Origin: Oscillibacter ruminantium GH1 | GTDB taxonomy: Bacteria; Bacillota; Clostridia; Oscillospirales; Oscillospiraceae | Length of the DNA stretch: 64,000 bases | Direction: 5' to 3' | Assembly: GCF_000307265.1 (NCBI RefSeq) | Contig: NZ_DF158899.1 | Span: 143,933 to 207,932, forward strand | Part shown: positions 17,325 to 25,448 of the stretch, one piece after another | How positions within the stretch are numbered: position 1 is the stretch's first letter | How the letters are laid out: every line of letters begins with the position of its first letter | Made by a program: the position numbers and the translations under genes | The notes under the pieces: model-generated | Databases searched by the model: none | The model's input: only the letters and a program-made list of their open reading frames with translations | What the model was told of the DNA's origin: nothing

Positions 17325-17360
17325 AAAAAGCGCGGCTCCCGGCAAAAGCCGGGAGCCGCG
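17325..17360 (-). terminator. Terminator of the SASP gene
   Basis: A 13-base-pair perfect stem (CGCGGCTCCCGGC and complement) with loop AAAA is followed by a T run on the minus strand. Confidence 0.88.
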
Positions 17361-17380
17361 TTTCTAGTTCAGTGGAGAAG

Positions 17381-17578
17381 TTACAGGGACTTCTCGTAGG
17401 ACTCGATCATCTTCTTGACCATCTGGCCGCCGACAGAACCGGCCTCGCGGGCGGTGATGTCGCCATTATAGCCTTCCTTCAGGTTGACGCCAACCTCGGA
17501 AGCAGCCTCCATCTTGAACTTATCCATGGCAGCACGGGCCTCGGGCACGTTGATCTTGTTGTTATTCTTGTTAGACAT
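17381..17578 (-). CDS. Alpha/beta-type small acid-soluble spore protein
   Basis: This 65-residue DNA-binding protein coats and protects spore DNA and is degraded by GPR protease on germination. It shows the family core: PEARAAMDKFKMEAASEVGV, with the GPR cleavage-site region around KFKMEAASE, and GDITAREAGSVGGQMVKKMI. I start it at 17578, where AAAGGAG lies eight bases upstream; 24 extra in-frame codons upstream are not typical of the family. SASPs are normally transcribed in the forespore by SigG; I did not find a convincing SigG promoter by eye. It is direct evidence that the host forms endospores. Confidence 0.95.
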   Translation of the reverse strand: MSNKNNNKINVPEARAAMDKFKMEAASEVGVNLKEGYNGDITAREAGSVGGQMVKKMIESYEKSL

Positions 17579-17960
17579 AATCGTTTCTCCTTTTCTCAAT
17601 ACCAAACTTGTTTGTGTCGTTTGTGTTTGTGGGTTTTCTGGGTATCGCAAGCATAGTTTGACTCGAAAAGAAAGGAATATGCCGGAATTCAGACGGTAAA
17701 ATTTTGAAACACGACAGCTTTTCCTTTAAATCGGCAGGCAGATTTCAAAAAAATACGCTCCGCCCAATCTCTTTGGCCCTGCGCCTTCGGCGCTCAAACA
17801 ACGGAGATTTAACAGGATTTGTCTCTTTTTTCTTTGAGATACTTCGCATTTTAGCCTGTCTGTGGTATAATAGCCGCTAGGCAACTATTTTATATGTTTA
17901 TAATAAATATACTATAACGGCGCAAACGCCTAAAGTATCAACGTACGAAGGAGACACAGC
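17579..17960 (+). promoter_or_regulatory. Intergenic region with extended -10 promoter for the YesN operon
   Basis: This 382-base divergent region contains TATAAT at 17866-17871 preceded by TGG, an extended -10, with no strong -35. The 90-base leader is AT-rich, and GAAGGAGA lies before the regulator start. A small hairpin GCGCC-TTC-GGCGC lies near 17780. Weak -35 elements with an extended -10 fit a regulated or low-level promoter. Confidence 0.5.
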
Positions 17961-19562
17961 ATGATTCGAGTCATCGTCGCAGACGACGAAGAAAAAGTCT
18001 GTCAACTGATCTGCCATCTGATTGACTGGGAATCTCTGGAGATGGAGTTGGTGGGAACCGCCTCCAACGGCATTGAGGCTCTGCGGCTTATTCAGGAAAA
18101 GCAGCCGGATCTGATCCTTTCAGATATCCGAATGCCCGGATGCAGCGGGTTGGAGCTGATGAAGCAGGCCAGAGAATACGATCCGGATCTGGAGTTTATC
18201 ATTATCAGCGGTTACTCCAGCTTTGAGTATGCCCAGACCGCCATTCAATATGGCGTGCAGGACTATATTCTCAAGCCTGTCAATCAACAGTTGCTGAACG
18301 CCACGCTGCAAAAGGTCCGCAAGCGATATTTGAAAAAGCACTCGGACGGCTCCGACTCTCTGGAGGGTGCGCAAGCCGATCTCCTGAAAATGATCTGGTT
18401 TGACTTGGAGAATGGCAGCGTTCCCTCCACAATGGAAGAGGTCAACAAAAAGTATTACGCTCACTTCCAGCCGGGTGTTTTCCAAGTTTTCTGCATTCAG
18501 GAATCCTTTAAGGATTTCCAGACCATCGGGATTCCCTATGCGCAGTCGGTCTTCGACCTGCTTCTCCCTCTGGCGGAAAACAGCTTGGGGGAGCTGATTC
18601 GTCCGCTCTGCCATGAATTCAGTATGGTCGCCCGGGGACGGCAGATTTTTGGCATTTTAAATTATGCGCCGCAAAATCGGGAACAGCTGCAAGCGGCTCT
18701 GACCCGCGTCATCAAGGAGCTGCGGATGGAAATCCACGCCTTTGAGCGCATTGAACTGCTTCTCAGCGTTGGCAAAGAGTTCACATCTATCTCTCAACTG
18801 GGCGAATGCCGTCAGCAGGCGCAGTACGCGATGGGGCAACGGCTTCTGTTGGAAAAAGTTCCCGTCTTTCTGTCCGAAATTCCAGAATTGGAAAACACGG
18901 ACAACGAGGCGCTTTTCCACCTGTTCAGCGCGGCGGTTCAGGAGGGAATCACGCTGCAAAGCGAAGATCAAATTTGCTTTGCTATTCAAAATTTAGAGAA
19001 AAAAGTCCTGCAAAGCGGCATATCCGGACACCAGATTCTTCACATCGTGAAGACCGCTTATCACCTCTTTCTTCTATCCGGCCTTTTTCAAAATGAACTG
19101 CGTTTCTCCCCCGCCGGAGAGCGGGAGTCCTGTTTCAACGAACAGGCCGACCTGTGCGGCCGGGTTGAAGACCTTTTCCGCCTGTTGGAGGCCAACTGTC
19201 TGCGCGATTTGCAAGAGGCCGGAAAATGGATGAAGCGGGAGAAAGTCCGCCCCATCAATGAGGCAAGGCAGTATATCACCGAGCATTATGCCGAACCGCT
19301 CAATCTGGATGGCGTATGTTCCCAAGTAGGACTCAGTCCCAATTATTTCAGCACCCTGTTCCGCAAGGAGACGGGCAGAACGTTTTTAGAATATCTGCTG
19401 GAAATCCGCATCAACGCCGCCAAGGAACTGCTGCGGGGTACAAAGCAGACGACGGAGGCCGTGTGCGAGTCCGTTGGAATCCACGACTACAAACGGTTTT
19501 CCAAAGCGTTTAAAAAGGCCACCGGCGTCAGTCCCAAGGAATACAGGAATCTTTATTCCTAG
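17961..19562 (+). CDS. YesN-type response regulator with AraC output domain
   Basis: This 533-residue cytoplasmic regulator has an N-terminal receiver domain (1 to about 120) with the acidic pocket ADDEEK, the phospho-acceptor Asp in LILSDIRMPG and the Lys in YILKPVN. A central linker of about 300 residues is not recognised. The C-terminal AraC/XylS DNA-binding domain (about 430-533) has two helix-turn-helix units ending in FSKAFKKATGVSPKEYRNLY. The family usually controls carbohydrate uptake operons. It is the first gene of a three-gene unit with a YesM-like kinase and a degenerate ABC protein, facing the sugar operon at 22177-32795, its likely target. Confidence 0.93.
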   Translation: MIRVIVADDEEKVCQLICHLIDWESLEMELVGTASNGIEALRLIQEKQPDLILSDIRMPGCSGLELMKQAREYDPDLEFIIISGYSSFEYAQTAIQYGVQDYILKPVNQQLLNATLQKVRKRYLKKHSDGSDSLEGAQADLLKMIWFDLENGSVPSTMEEVNKKYYAHFQPGVFQVFCIQESFKDFQTIGIPYAQSVFDLLLPLAENSLGELIRPLCHEFSMVARGRQIFGILNYAPQNREQLQAALTRVIKELRMEIHAFERIELLLSVGKEFTSISQLGECRQQAQYAMGQRLLLEKVPVFLSEIPELENTDNEALFHLFSAAVQEGITLQSEDQICFAIQNLEKKVLQSGISGHQILHIVKTAYHLFLLSGLFQNELRFSPAGERESCFNEQADLCGRVEDLFRLLEANCLRDLQEAGKWMKREKVRPINEARQYITEHYAEPLNLDGVCSQVGLSPNYFSTLFRKETGRTFLEYLLEIRINAAKELLRGTKQTTEAVCESVGIHDYKRFSKAFKKATGVSPKEYRNLYS

Positions 19563-19589
19563 GGCAAACTCTGTGCGGTGTTGCCCTAG
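19559..19589 (+). other. Intercistronic stem-loop spanning the regulator stop codon
   Basis: CTAGGGCAA (19559-19567) pairs perfectly with TTGCCCTAG (19581-19589). The TAG stop of the regulator is in the stem. A near repeat (GCAAACTCTGTG, GCAAACTCTATG) follows. It is not followed by a T run, so it may stabilise or process the mRNA, or set the regulator/kinase ratio. Confidence 0.6.
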
Positions 19590-19633
19590 AGCAAACTCTA
19601 TGAATCGCGGCAGTATAGGAGGGGAGGCCGGAA

Positions 19634-20623
19634 ATGAAAAAGCATAAAAGTTTTTTGGAAACGCGTCTTTTGATTTTTCGGGTCGCGTTTTTCATCCTGT
19701 TTCTCGCCCTGCTGGCTCTGGCGGCAGCCGCCGCCTACCATACCCGCTGGTTTCTGCCGATTCTGCTGGTTGCTTTTGCCGCGGTCGCCTTGATTCCACT
19801 GGAGTTTTTCTTCCTGTGGAAGCCCTATTGGAATGAGACGAAGCGGCTTGGTCTGGCAGCGTCCACTCCAGAGCTGGCCGACCTGCCCTCGCCAAAATAC
19901 TACTATAATCGGCAATACGGCTATTTTATCGAGCGGTTGAGCGCCACTTTAAAAGCCACAGACTCCTTTGAACTCAGCAAGCGGCAGGCGCAGTATCAGG
20001 CTCTGCAAAATCAAATCAATCCACATTTTCTTTATAATACGCTGGAGAGCATCCGCAGCGAGGCGCTGATCTCGGGTCTTGGCAGCGTGGCGGAAATGTG
20101 TGAAGCGCTGGCCTCCTTTTTCCGCTATACCATCAGCAATCAGGCGGACGTGGTCACTGTGGACGAGGAACTGCAAAACATCAAGACCTATTTTTATATC
20201 CAGCAGTACCGATTTGGCAACCGGCTCTCCTTGCACATCGACTACGACGAGGAGGACATGGATTCCTTAATCCGGTGTAAAATTCCCAAGCTGACGCTGC
20301 AGCCCATTGTGGAAAACGCCATTATCCACGGGATCGAGCAAAAACTGGGGGATGGCAGCGTCACCATCAAACTGCTGCTAACGGAGAGATGTCTGCTCAT
20401 TCGGATTTCAGACGACGGCGTGGGCATGGCCCCGGAAATTCTGGAAAAGGTGAATCAGCGCATCGCGGGCAACTCTCCCCCAGGAACCGGAAAGGGCGGC
20501 ATTGCCATTGCCAATGTGAACAACCGCATCCATCTGCTTTTTGGCGACACTTACGGGATGATCGTCTATTCCACCTTGGGCGCGGGGACCGATGTGGAAA
20601 TCTCGCTGCCCCGTCCCGCCTGA
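19634..20623 (+). CDS. YesM/LytS-type sensor histidine kinase with minimal sensor
   Basis: This 329-residue kinase has two closely spaced membrane helices (about 14-35 and 40-62) with only a few residues between them, so there is almost no extracellular sensor domain. The HisKA-type box of this family is present (ALQNQINPHFLYNTLESIRS), with His in NPHFLYN as the phosphorylation site. The ATPase domain has the N box VENAIIHGIEQKLG and the G boxes SDDGVGMAP and GTGKGGIAIANVNNR. RBS GGAGGGGAGG lies before the ATG. The missing sensor suggests that its input comes from another membrane protein, such as the sugar transporter. Confidence 0.92.
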   Translation: MKKHKSFLETRLLIFRVAFFILFLALLALAAAAAYHTRWFLPILLVAFAAVALIPLEFFFLWKPYWNETKRLGLAASTPELADLPSPKYYYNRQYGYFIERLSATLKATDSFELSKRQAQYQALQNQINPHFLYNTLESIRSEALISGLGSVAEMCEALASFFRYTISNQADVVTVDEELQNIKTYFYIQQYRFGNRLSLHIDYDEEDMDSLIRCKIPKLTLQPIVENAIIHGIEQKLGDGSVTIKLLLTERCLLIRISDDGVGMAPEILEKVNQRIAGNSPPGTGKGGIAIANVNNRIHLLFGDTYGMIVYSTLGAGTDVEISLPRPA

Positions 20624-20640
20624 AGAAAGCGGAGGCAGCT

Positions 20641-22110
20641 ATGAGAAAAGAGATTTTTCGGATGGATCACGTCCTTTACGCGGAAAACGGGCAGACCCAT
20701 CTGAACGACCTGAGTATGCAGATATTTCAGGGAGAGATCTATGGTATGCTGCGGCTGGAGCGACATGGCGGAGCAGAGCTGTTCAAGCTGATCGCTTTGA
20801 ACGAGCCGATCCGAAACGGTCATGTGTTCTTTCAGGATCAGCTGGTCAACAGTCCCGGCCCTCATCCCGTCACCCAAAACAAGGTCGCTATCATTGACAG
20901 TACCAGCCGCTTGATCAACAGTTTGTCCCTTGCGGACAATCTTTTCGTCATTCGTCCGGGTTTTCGCAAATTTTACGTGCGGGAGCGGGAACTGCAAGCG
21001 CAGACGGAGCAGCTTTTCCAACAGTATGACATCCGCCTGCCCCAGCAAATGCTGGCAGGACAGCTGAAAAACTATGACCGGCTGGTGATGGAACTTCTCC
21101 GCGCCATGACCGCTGGAGAGCTTCTGGTGGTGCTGATTGACATTCCGGATTTGCTGGGCAGTGAGGAACTGGCTGCGTTTCATCAGCTTTTGAAACGGTT
21201 GGCCCAAAATGGGATGACCTTTCTTTACGTCTATAACCACCACGAAGCGCTGCGAAAAATCTGCGACCGCATCGCTGTTTTCAAAAAAGGCCGCATAGAA
21301 AAAGTGGTGGATCGAAGCTCCGATCTGAATCAGCACATTCGCGTTTTGGCCAAGCCCGCCTATGAGGCTCTGCTGCGTCTGGGGCAGGCAGACAGCGAGT
21401 CCAAGCGCCCCCGCGGAAAGCCTGTCCTGCGGTTGGAAAACATCTGTCGGGGCGGTTTGGATCACTTCAGCCTTGAAATCTGTTCGGGAGAGACACTCCT
21501 TCTCATCGACCGCAGCAACACGGTTCTGGACGATCTGATGGGTCTTTTCGAGGATTTGAAGCAGCGCGTGCCTGTTCCCGGCGTTGTGGCCTGCGGCAAA
21601 GAATTGAGCGATTTGCGATTGGGCCTGTTGGATCGTTTGCCCTCTCGAACGGGACTTTTTCCGGACATGAGCGTTTTGGACAATCTCTGCTTTGCCCTGG
21701 GGGAAAAAGTCCCCCGCATCTGGCGCAAGCAGCGGCTTTTAAACAGCGTGGCCAAGGAATACCGTCCGGAGCTGGGGGATCTGCTGGATGAACAACAGCT
21801 CTACGATCTGCACACACAGGATTTGTATACGCTGGCCTACTATCAGTATCTGATTGCAAAGGCAGATTTGGTGGTCTGCCTCCAGCCTATTTCCGGGCTG
21901 GATATGTATCTGCGGCCCCACACGCTCCGCCTGATCTCCAAGCTGCGCAGCAGCGGCATTCCCGTGCTGCTGCTCTCCACCGATCTTTACGACACGCTGT
22001 ATGTGGCGGATCGGGTTTTGTGGGTGGACGGCGGGAAAATCGCGCTGGCCAAAACACCGGATGAGTTTCATGAGCTGCGCCTTTTACAGGAGGACCTGTT
22101 CCCCGACTGA
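20641..22110 (+). CDS. Degenerate double ABC ATPase (pseudo-ATPase) of the sugar-import type
   Basis: This 489-residue protein has the length and two-domain layout of RbsA/MglA ATPases, with conserved secondary-structure blocks, but it has lost the catalytic motifs. In domain 1 Walker A is replaced by LRLERHGGAELFKL, the signature by LAGQLKNYDRLVMELLRAM and Walker B by LLVVLIDIPDLLG, lacking the catalytic Glu. In domain 2 the equivalents are LLIDRSNTVLDDLMGLF, LYTLAYYQYLIAKAD and LVVCLQPISGLD. The frame is open with clean codon use and a GGAGG RBS, so this is a maintained gene, not decay. It follows the kinase by 17 bases. I infer a non-hydrolysing adaptor in signalling or transporter assembly. 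Confidence 0.85.
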   Translation: MRKEIFRMDHVLYAENGQTHLNDLSMQIFQGEIYGMLRLERHGGAELFKLIALNEPIRNGHVFFQDQLVNSPGPHPVTQNKVAIIDSTSRLINSLSLADNLFVIRPGFRKFYVRERELQAQTEQLFQQYDIRLPQQMLAGQLKNYDRLVMELLRAMTAGELLVVLIDIPDLLGSEELAAFHQLLKRLAQNGMTFLYVYNHHEALRKICDRIAVFKKGRIEKVVDRSSDLNQHIRVLAKPAYEALLRLGQADSESKRPRGKPVLRLENICRGGLDHFSLEICSGETLLLIDRSNTVLDDLMGLFEDLKQRVPVPGVVACGKELSDLRLGLLDRLPSRTGLFPDMSVLDNLCFALGEKVPRIWRKQRLLNSVAKEYRPELGDLLDEQQLYDLHTQDLYTLAYYQYLIAKADLVVCLQPISGLDMYLRPHTLRLISKLRSSGIPVLLLSTDLYDTLYVADRVLWVDGGKIALAKTPDEFHELRLLQEDLFPD

Positions 22111-22122
22111 GCCGTCGATTGG

Positions 22123-22158
22123 AAAAAGCGCCGGACCCGAATGGGCCCGGCGCTTTTT
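22123..22158 (+). terminator. Bidirectional terminator between convergent operons
   Basis: A GC stem (AAAAAGCGCCGG..CCGGCGCTTTTT) with A and T runs at its two ends separates the pseudo-ATPase gene from the convergent xylB. Confidence 0.9.
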
Positions 22159-22176
22159 GTGTCTTTGGAACTTGCT

Positions 22177-23637
22177 TTAAAACCAGGCTTTTACCGCCGG
22201 ATACAGCTTTTCAAACCGTTCATACTGCTCCTGATATTTTGCAGCCAAAAGCGGGTCCGGCTCCACAGTTTCCGTCACCTGCACGATGGCATCGGCCGCC
22301 TCCTCCACAGAAGCGTATTCTCCGCAGGCTACCGCCGCCAGCATGGCGGCGCCCAGACCCGGCCCCTCTTCCGAGGCCACACGCTCTACCCGCAGATTCA
22401 GAATGTTGGCAATCATCTTCCGCCACAGGGCGCTTTTCGCACCGCCGCCGCAGATACGAGTGCTGTCAAGACGGATTCCCAGCGCTTTTGCCACCTCAAA
22501 GGAATCCCGAATGCCAAAGGAAACGCCCTCCATGATCGCCTGCGTCATATCCCGGCGGGTGGTGTCCATCGACATGCCGATGAACATGCCCCGGGCTTTC
22601 GGGTCGTTATGAGGAGAGCGCTCTCCCATGAGATAAGGCAGGAAAAACGTGGAGTTTTCCCCCAGCCGCTCTTCCATCCCGGCCTGCTCCGCAGCATAGT
22701 CCTTGGTTCCGATGATGGAATCCATCCACCACTGGTTGCAGGATGCCGCAGAGAGCATACAGCCCATCAGGTGATACTGCCCGTCGGCATGGTCAAAGGC
22801 GTGCAGCGCGTTGCGGCTGTCCACCCGGAAGCTGCGGCTGGAGATGAAAATGGTGCCGCTGGTGCCCAGCGAAACGTTGCACCGTCCCTCCCCCACCGTG
22901 CCGGTGCCCACAGCGGCAGCGGCGTTGTCCCCTGCGCCTGCCGCCACGACACAGTTGCATTCAAGACCCAGCTGCGCGGCCAGAGCAGGTTTTACCGTAC
23001 CGGTGGGCTGATAGCTTTCAAACAGCGCGGGAAGCCAGCTTTTCTCCACGCCGCACAGCTCCAGCATCTTCTCCGACCAACATTTGTGCTCCACGTCCAG
23101 CAGCAACATGCCGGACGCGTCGGAATAATCCGTGGAGTGTACACCGGTGAGCTGATAGGCGATATAGTCCTTGGGCAGCATGATTTTTGCGATGCGGGCA
23201 AAATTCTCCGGTTCCTTTTCCCGCACCCATAAGAGCTTTGGCGCGGTAAAACCGGCAAAGGCGATGTTAGCCGTGCAGGCTGAAAGCGTCTCCTTGCCCA
23301 CTGTGTCGTTGAGCCAAGCGGTCTGCTCCGCCGTTCTTCCGTCGTTCCACAAAATGGCGGGGCGGATCACTCGATCTTCCGCGTCCAGCATAACAAGGCC
23401 ATGCATCTGCCCGCCAAAGCTGATTCCCGCCACCTGCTTTGCATCAAATCCGGTCAAAAGCGCCTTCAGTCCATCCTGCACGGCGCTCCACCAGTCCTCC
23501 GGCCGCTGCTCCGACCAGCCAGAACGGGGGAAGTAGATGGGATATTCCCGGGAGACTACATTGCGGATGGTTCCGTCGCCGCCCATTAAGAGCAGCTTGA
23601 CTGCCGAGGTTCCCAGATCAATTCCGATATAGTCCAT
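22177..23637 (-). CDS. xylB: Xylulokinase (FGGY family)
   Basis: This 486-residue kinase phosphorylates D-xylulose to xylulose 5-phosphate for the pentose phosphate pathway. It begins with the FGGY ATPase signature YIGIDLGTSAVKLLLM and has GGQMHGLVMLD, the MHG being typical of xylulokinases, ILWNDGRT, and the late ATP site ICGGGAKSALWRKMIANI. Length is normal. It is the last gene of the ten-gene minus-strand sugar operon and starts six bases after the isomerase stop, with AAAGGA inside the isomerase 3' end. It fits downstream of the lyxose-type isomerase, which would supply xylulose. Confidence 0.92.
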   Translation of the reverse strand: MDYIGIDLGTSAVKLLLMGGDGTIRNVVSREYPIYFPRSGWSEQRPEDWWSAVQDGLKALLTGFDAKQVAGISFGGQMHGLVMLDAEDRVIRPAILWNDGRTAEQTAWLNDTVGKETLSACTANIAFAGFTAPKLLWVREKEPENFARIAKIMLPKDYIAYQLTGVHSTDYSDASGMLLLDVEHKCWSEKMLELCGVEKSWLPALFESYQPTGTVKPALAAQLGLECNCVVAAGAGDNAAAAVGTGTVGEGRCNVSLGTSGTIFISSRSFRVDSRNALHAFDHADGQYHLMGCMLSAASCNQWWMDSIIGTKDYAAEQAGMEERLGENSTFFLPYLMGERSPHNDPKARGMFIGMSMDTTRRDMTQAIMEGVSFGIRDSFEVAKALGIRLDSTRICGGGAKSALWRKMIANILNLRVERVASEEGPGLGAAMLAAVACGEYASVEEAADAIVQVTETVEPDPLLAAKYQEQYERFEKLYPAVKAWF

Positions 23638-23643
23638 GCTGTC

Positions 23644-24327
23644 TCAGTCCTTTGCGGGTGGATACTCGTTGCACAGCAAACGATAGGGAGGCTCGTCCTC
23701 CTCAATCTTGGGGAAGCGACCCACCGGCTCGTAAAACCGGTTGTCGGTATTGTCGTCGTTGCACATAGAGACTTCTCCAATGAGGATGTCGCCTGTGCCC
23801 GGAACCGTGTCAAAGTCGTGGTACTGGTGGGGCCAGAGCGTAATGCTCTCGCCGGGCTTCAACTCCACGCCGGTACCGGCGGGCACGAGATAGGAGCGTC
23901 CATCCCGGTTGACCAGCACGTCCTCCGTGGAACGGCTGCCGTCTCCGGCGTCGTTATAGACGTGGATAATCATGGTGCCGCCGCCGCGGTTGATGATGTC
24001 CTCGCTCTTATTCCAGTGGAAGTGGCAGGGGAAACGCTGACCCTCCTTGAGCATGATGAGCTTTTCCGCGTAAACCTTTTTGTATTTCGGGTTGTTCTGG
24101 TTTCCGTTGCGCAGGGTGATGAGGGCAAAGCCCACCTTGTCGAAATCCTCCAGCCCGCAGTCCGTGATATCCCAGCCCAGCTGGTTATCGCGGATTTCGT
24201 CGTATTCGTGGCTCTTGTCCGCCCAATCGGCGGGAGTCCATTTGCAAAACGGCGGCAGCTCCACGCGGTGCTCCGCCAGCAGTACTTCCATGTCCCGGAT
24301 GCACTGATTAATTTTTGAACGCTTCAT
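23644..24327 (-). CDS. D-lyxose/D-mannose-type ketol-isomerase (cupin)
   Basis: This 227-residue cupin belongs to the D-lyxose isomerase family (YdaE-like). Such enzymes interconvert D-lyxose and D-xylulose, and often D-mannose and D-fructose. The metal site is visible as HFHWNKSEDIINRGG (two His and a Glu) plus a later His in LWPHQYHDF. I chose the ATG at 24327, which has AAAGGAGAAACA before it; seven upstream codons contain the RBS. It lies directly before xylB, an arrangement that fits lyxose to xylulose to xylulose 5-phosphate. The true substrate may be another aldose. Confidence 0.85.
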   Translation of the reverse strand: MKRSKINQCIRDMEVLLAEHRVELPPFCKWTPADWADKSHEYDEIRDNQLGWDITDCGLEDFDKVGFALITLRNGNQNNPKYKKVYAEKLIMLKEGQRFPCHFHWNKSEDIINRGGGTMIIHVYNDAGDGSRSTEDVLVNRDGRSYLVPAGTGVELKPGESITLWPHQYHDFDTVPGTGDILIGEVSMCNDDNTDNRFYEPVGRFPKIEEDEPPYRLLCNEYPPAKD

Positions 24328-24356
24328 ATTGTTTCTCCTTTTGCCCAAAGGGCGGC

Positions 24357-25376
24357 TCAGATGTGGTCGATGAAGTTCAGCCGGGCTTGATAGGTCTTGC
24401 TCTCCCCGGGTCCGAGGATCGGCGCGGCACAGCCCGGCTCGTCCACCTTCGGACCGTCCAAAAAGACGTTCATCGGCTCAAGACCCATGACGTACTCTCC
24501 CTTGCCCAGCATCTTCCACTGGCAGAAAAACGGCAGGTCCTCTCCGCTGTATCGAACATTCACGCCAATGCCCCGCTTCTCGTTGAACAGGGTGTACTGC
24601 ACCATGCCGTCCGCGTCTTGGCGGAGCTTATGGAAATAGCACCGCTCCGGATACGGATACTGGGGCGCTTCAATCTGCTGCCAAGAAGACAGGTACTTGG
24701 CGGCATTCTCCTCCCGGGGCGCTGTCTCCTCGCTGTCAAGAATCAGCTTGCAGCCCTCTTCCAGCAGAGGATAGCCGTAATTCAAATGCAACGCGTAAAG
24801 CACCTGACGGTTGCCGAATCCGTGGTTCGTGATGGTGTCGGTCAGGAGGATGCTGTCCTCCCCGTGAACAAATTCCAGCTTTCTGTGCAGCGTCAGATTC
24901 TCGCCGAAAATGCGGGCCTCCCGCATGGTGCCCTCCAGCGTCAGCGTGGGGATTTCTCCCCGGAGACCCCGGGCATACTTCACATTCTCCGCCGGGGTAT
25001 TGGCAATTCGGCCATGAAGGCCCAGCTCCTCGCCGTTCTTCGTCTGGGGATTGCCAAAGTGCTGCAAGCCGCAGGTGGTCAGCATGCCCACAAAGAAATT
25101 GCGCAGCCAGCGGGTCCCCTGTGCGTCGTAATACTCCGGGGCCACGATTCCGCAGGGCGCCAGATAGTTCATGTTCTTGCCCTTATAGCGCACCTGATAG
25201 ATATCCATGCACCGCCCCGGCAGAACTGTGGCGGAGAGATTGCCGCCATTGTCCACATCCATCACGCGAACACCATCCTGAAATCCGCCGGAGAGCACGC
25301 CCTCCCGCAGGGACATCAGTTGGTTCAGATCGCCGATATACTCCAATTGTTTCTGATAGCTCTGGCCCATGGCCAT
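24357..25376 (-). CDS. DUF4432 aldose-1-epimerase-like protein
   Basis: This protein of about 339 residues has the galactose mutarotase-like beta-sandwich fold of the DUF4432 family. Visible markers are NGGNLSATVLPGRCMDIYQV, the region FVGMLTTCGLQHFG and the His-bearing stretch ELGLHGRIANTPAE. Members lie in sugar and sugar-acid operons and are thought to bind or mutarotate sugars; specificity is unknown. I use the ATG at 25376 (GGAGGAAGGAGT upstream); a second ATG six bases later is equally possible. It sits between the PfkB kinase and the isomerase. Confidence 0.8.
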   Translation of the reverse strand: MAMGQSYQKQLEYIGDLNQLMSLREGVLSGGFQDGVRVMDVDNGGNLSATVLPGRCMDIYQVRYKGKNMNYLAPCGIVAPEYYDAQGTRWLRNFFVGMLTTCGLQHFGNPQTKNGEELGLHGRIANTPAENVKYARGLRGEIPTLTLEGTMREARIFGENLTLHRKLEFVHGEDSILLTDTITNHGFGNRQVLYALHLNYGYPLLEEGCKLILDSEETAPREENAAKYLSSWQQIEAPQYPYPERCYFHKLRQDADGMVQYTLFNEKRGIGVNVRYSGEDLPFFCQWKMLGKGEYVMGLEPMNVFLDGPKVDEPGCAAPILGPGESKTYQARLNFIDHI

Positions 25377-25448
25377 ACTCCTTCCTCCGGCCCTAAGCCG
25401 GAAACCGCTGCGTTCCATTCACTCCCGGTATTTTTCCGGGAGATACGT

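Noticed and set aside
20389..20640. N-terminal extension of the pseudo-ATPase into the kinase gene
   Set aside because: The upstream in-frame codons overlap conserved kinase sequence; the ATG at 20641 has a GGAGG RBS and starts the family alignment.
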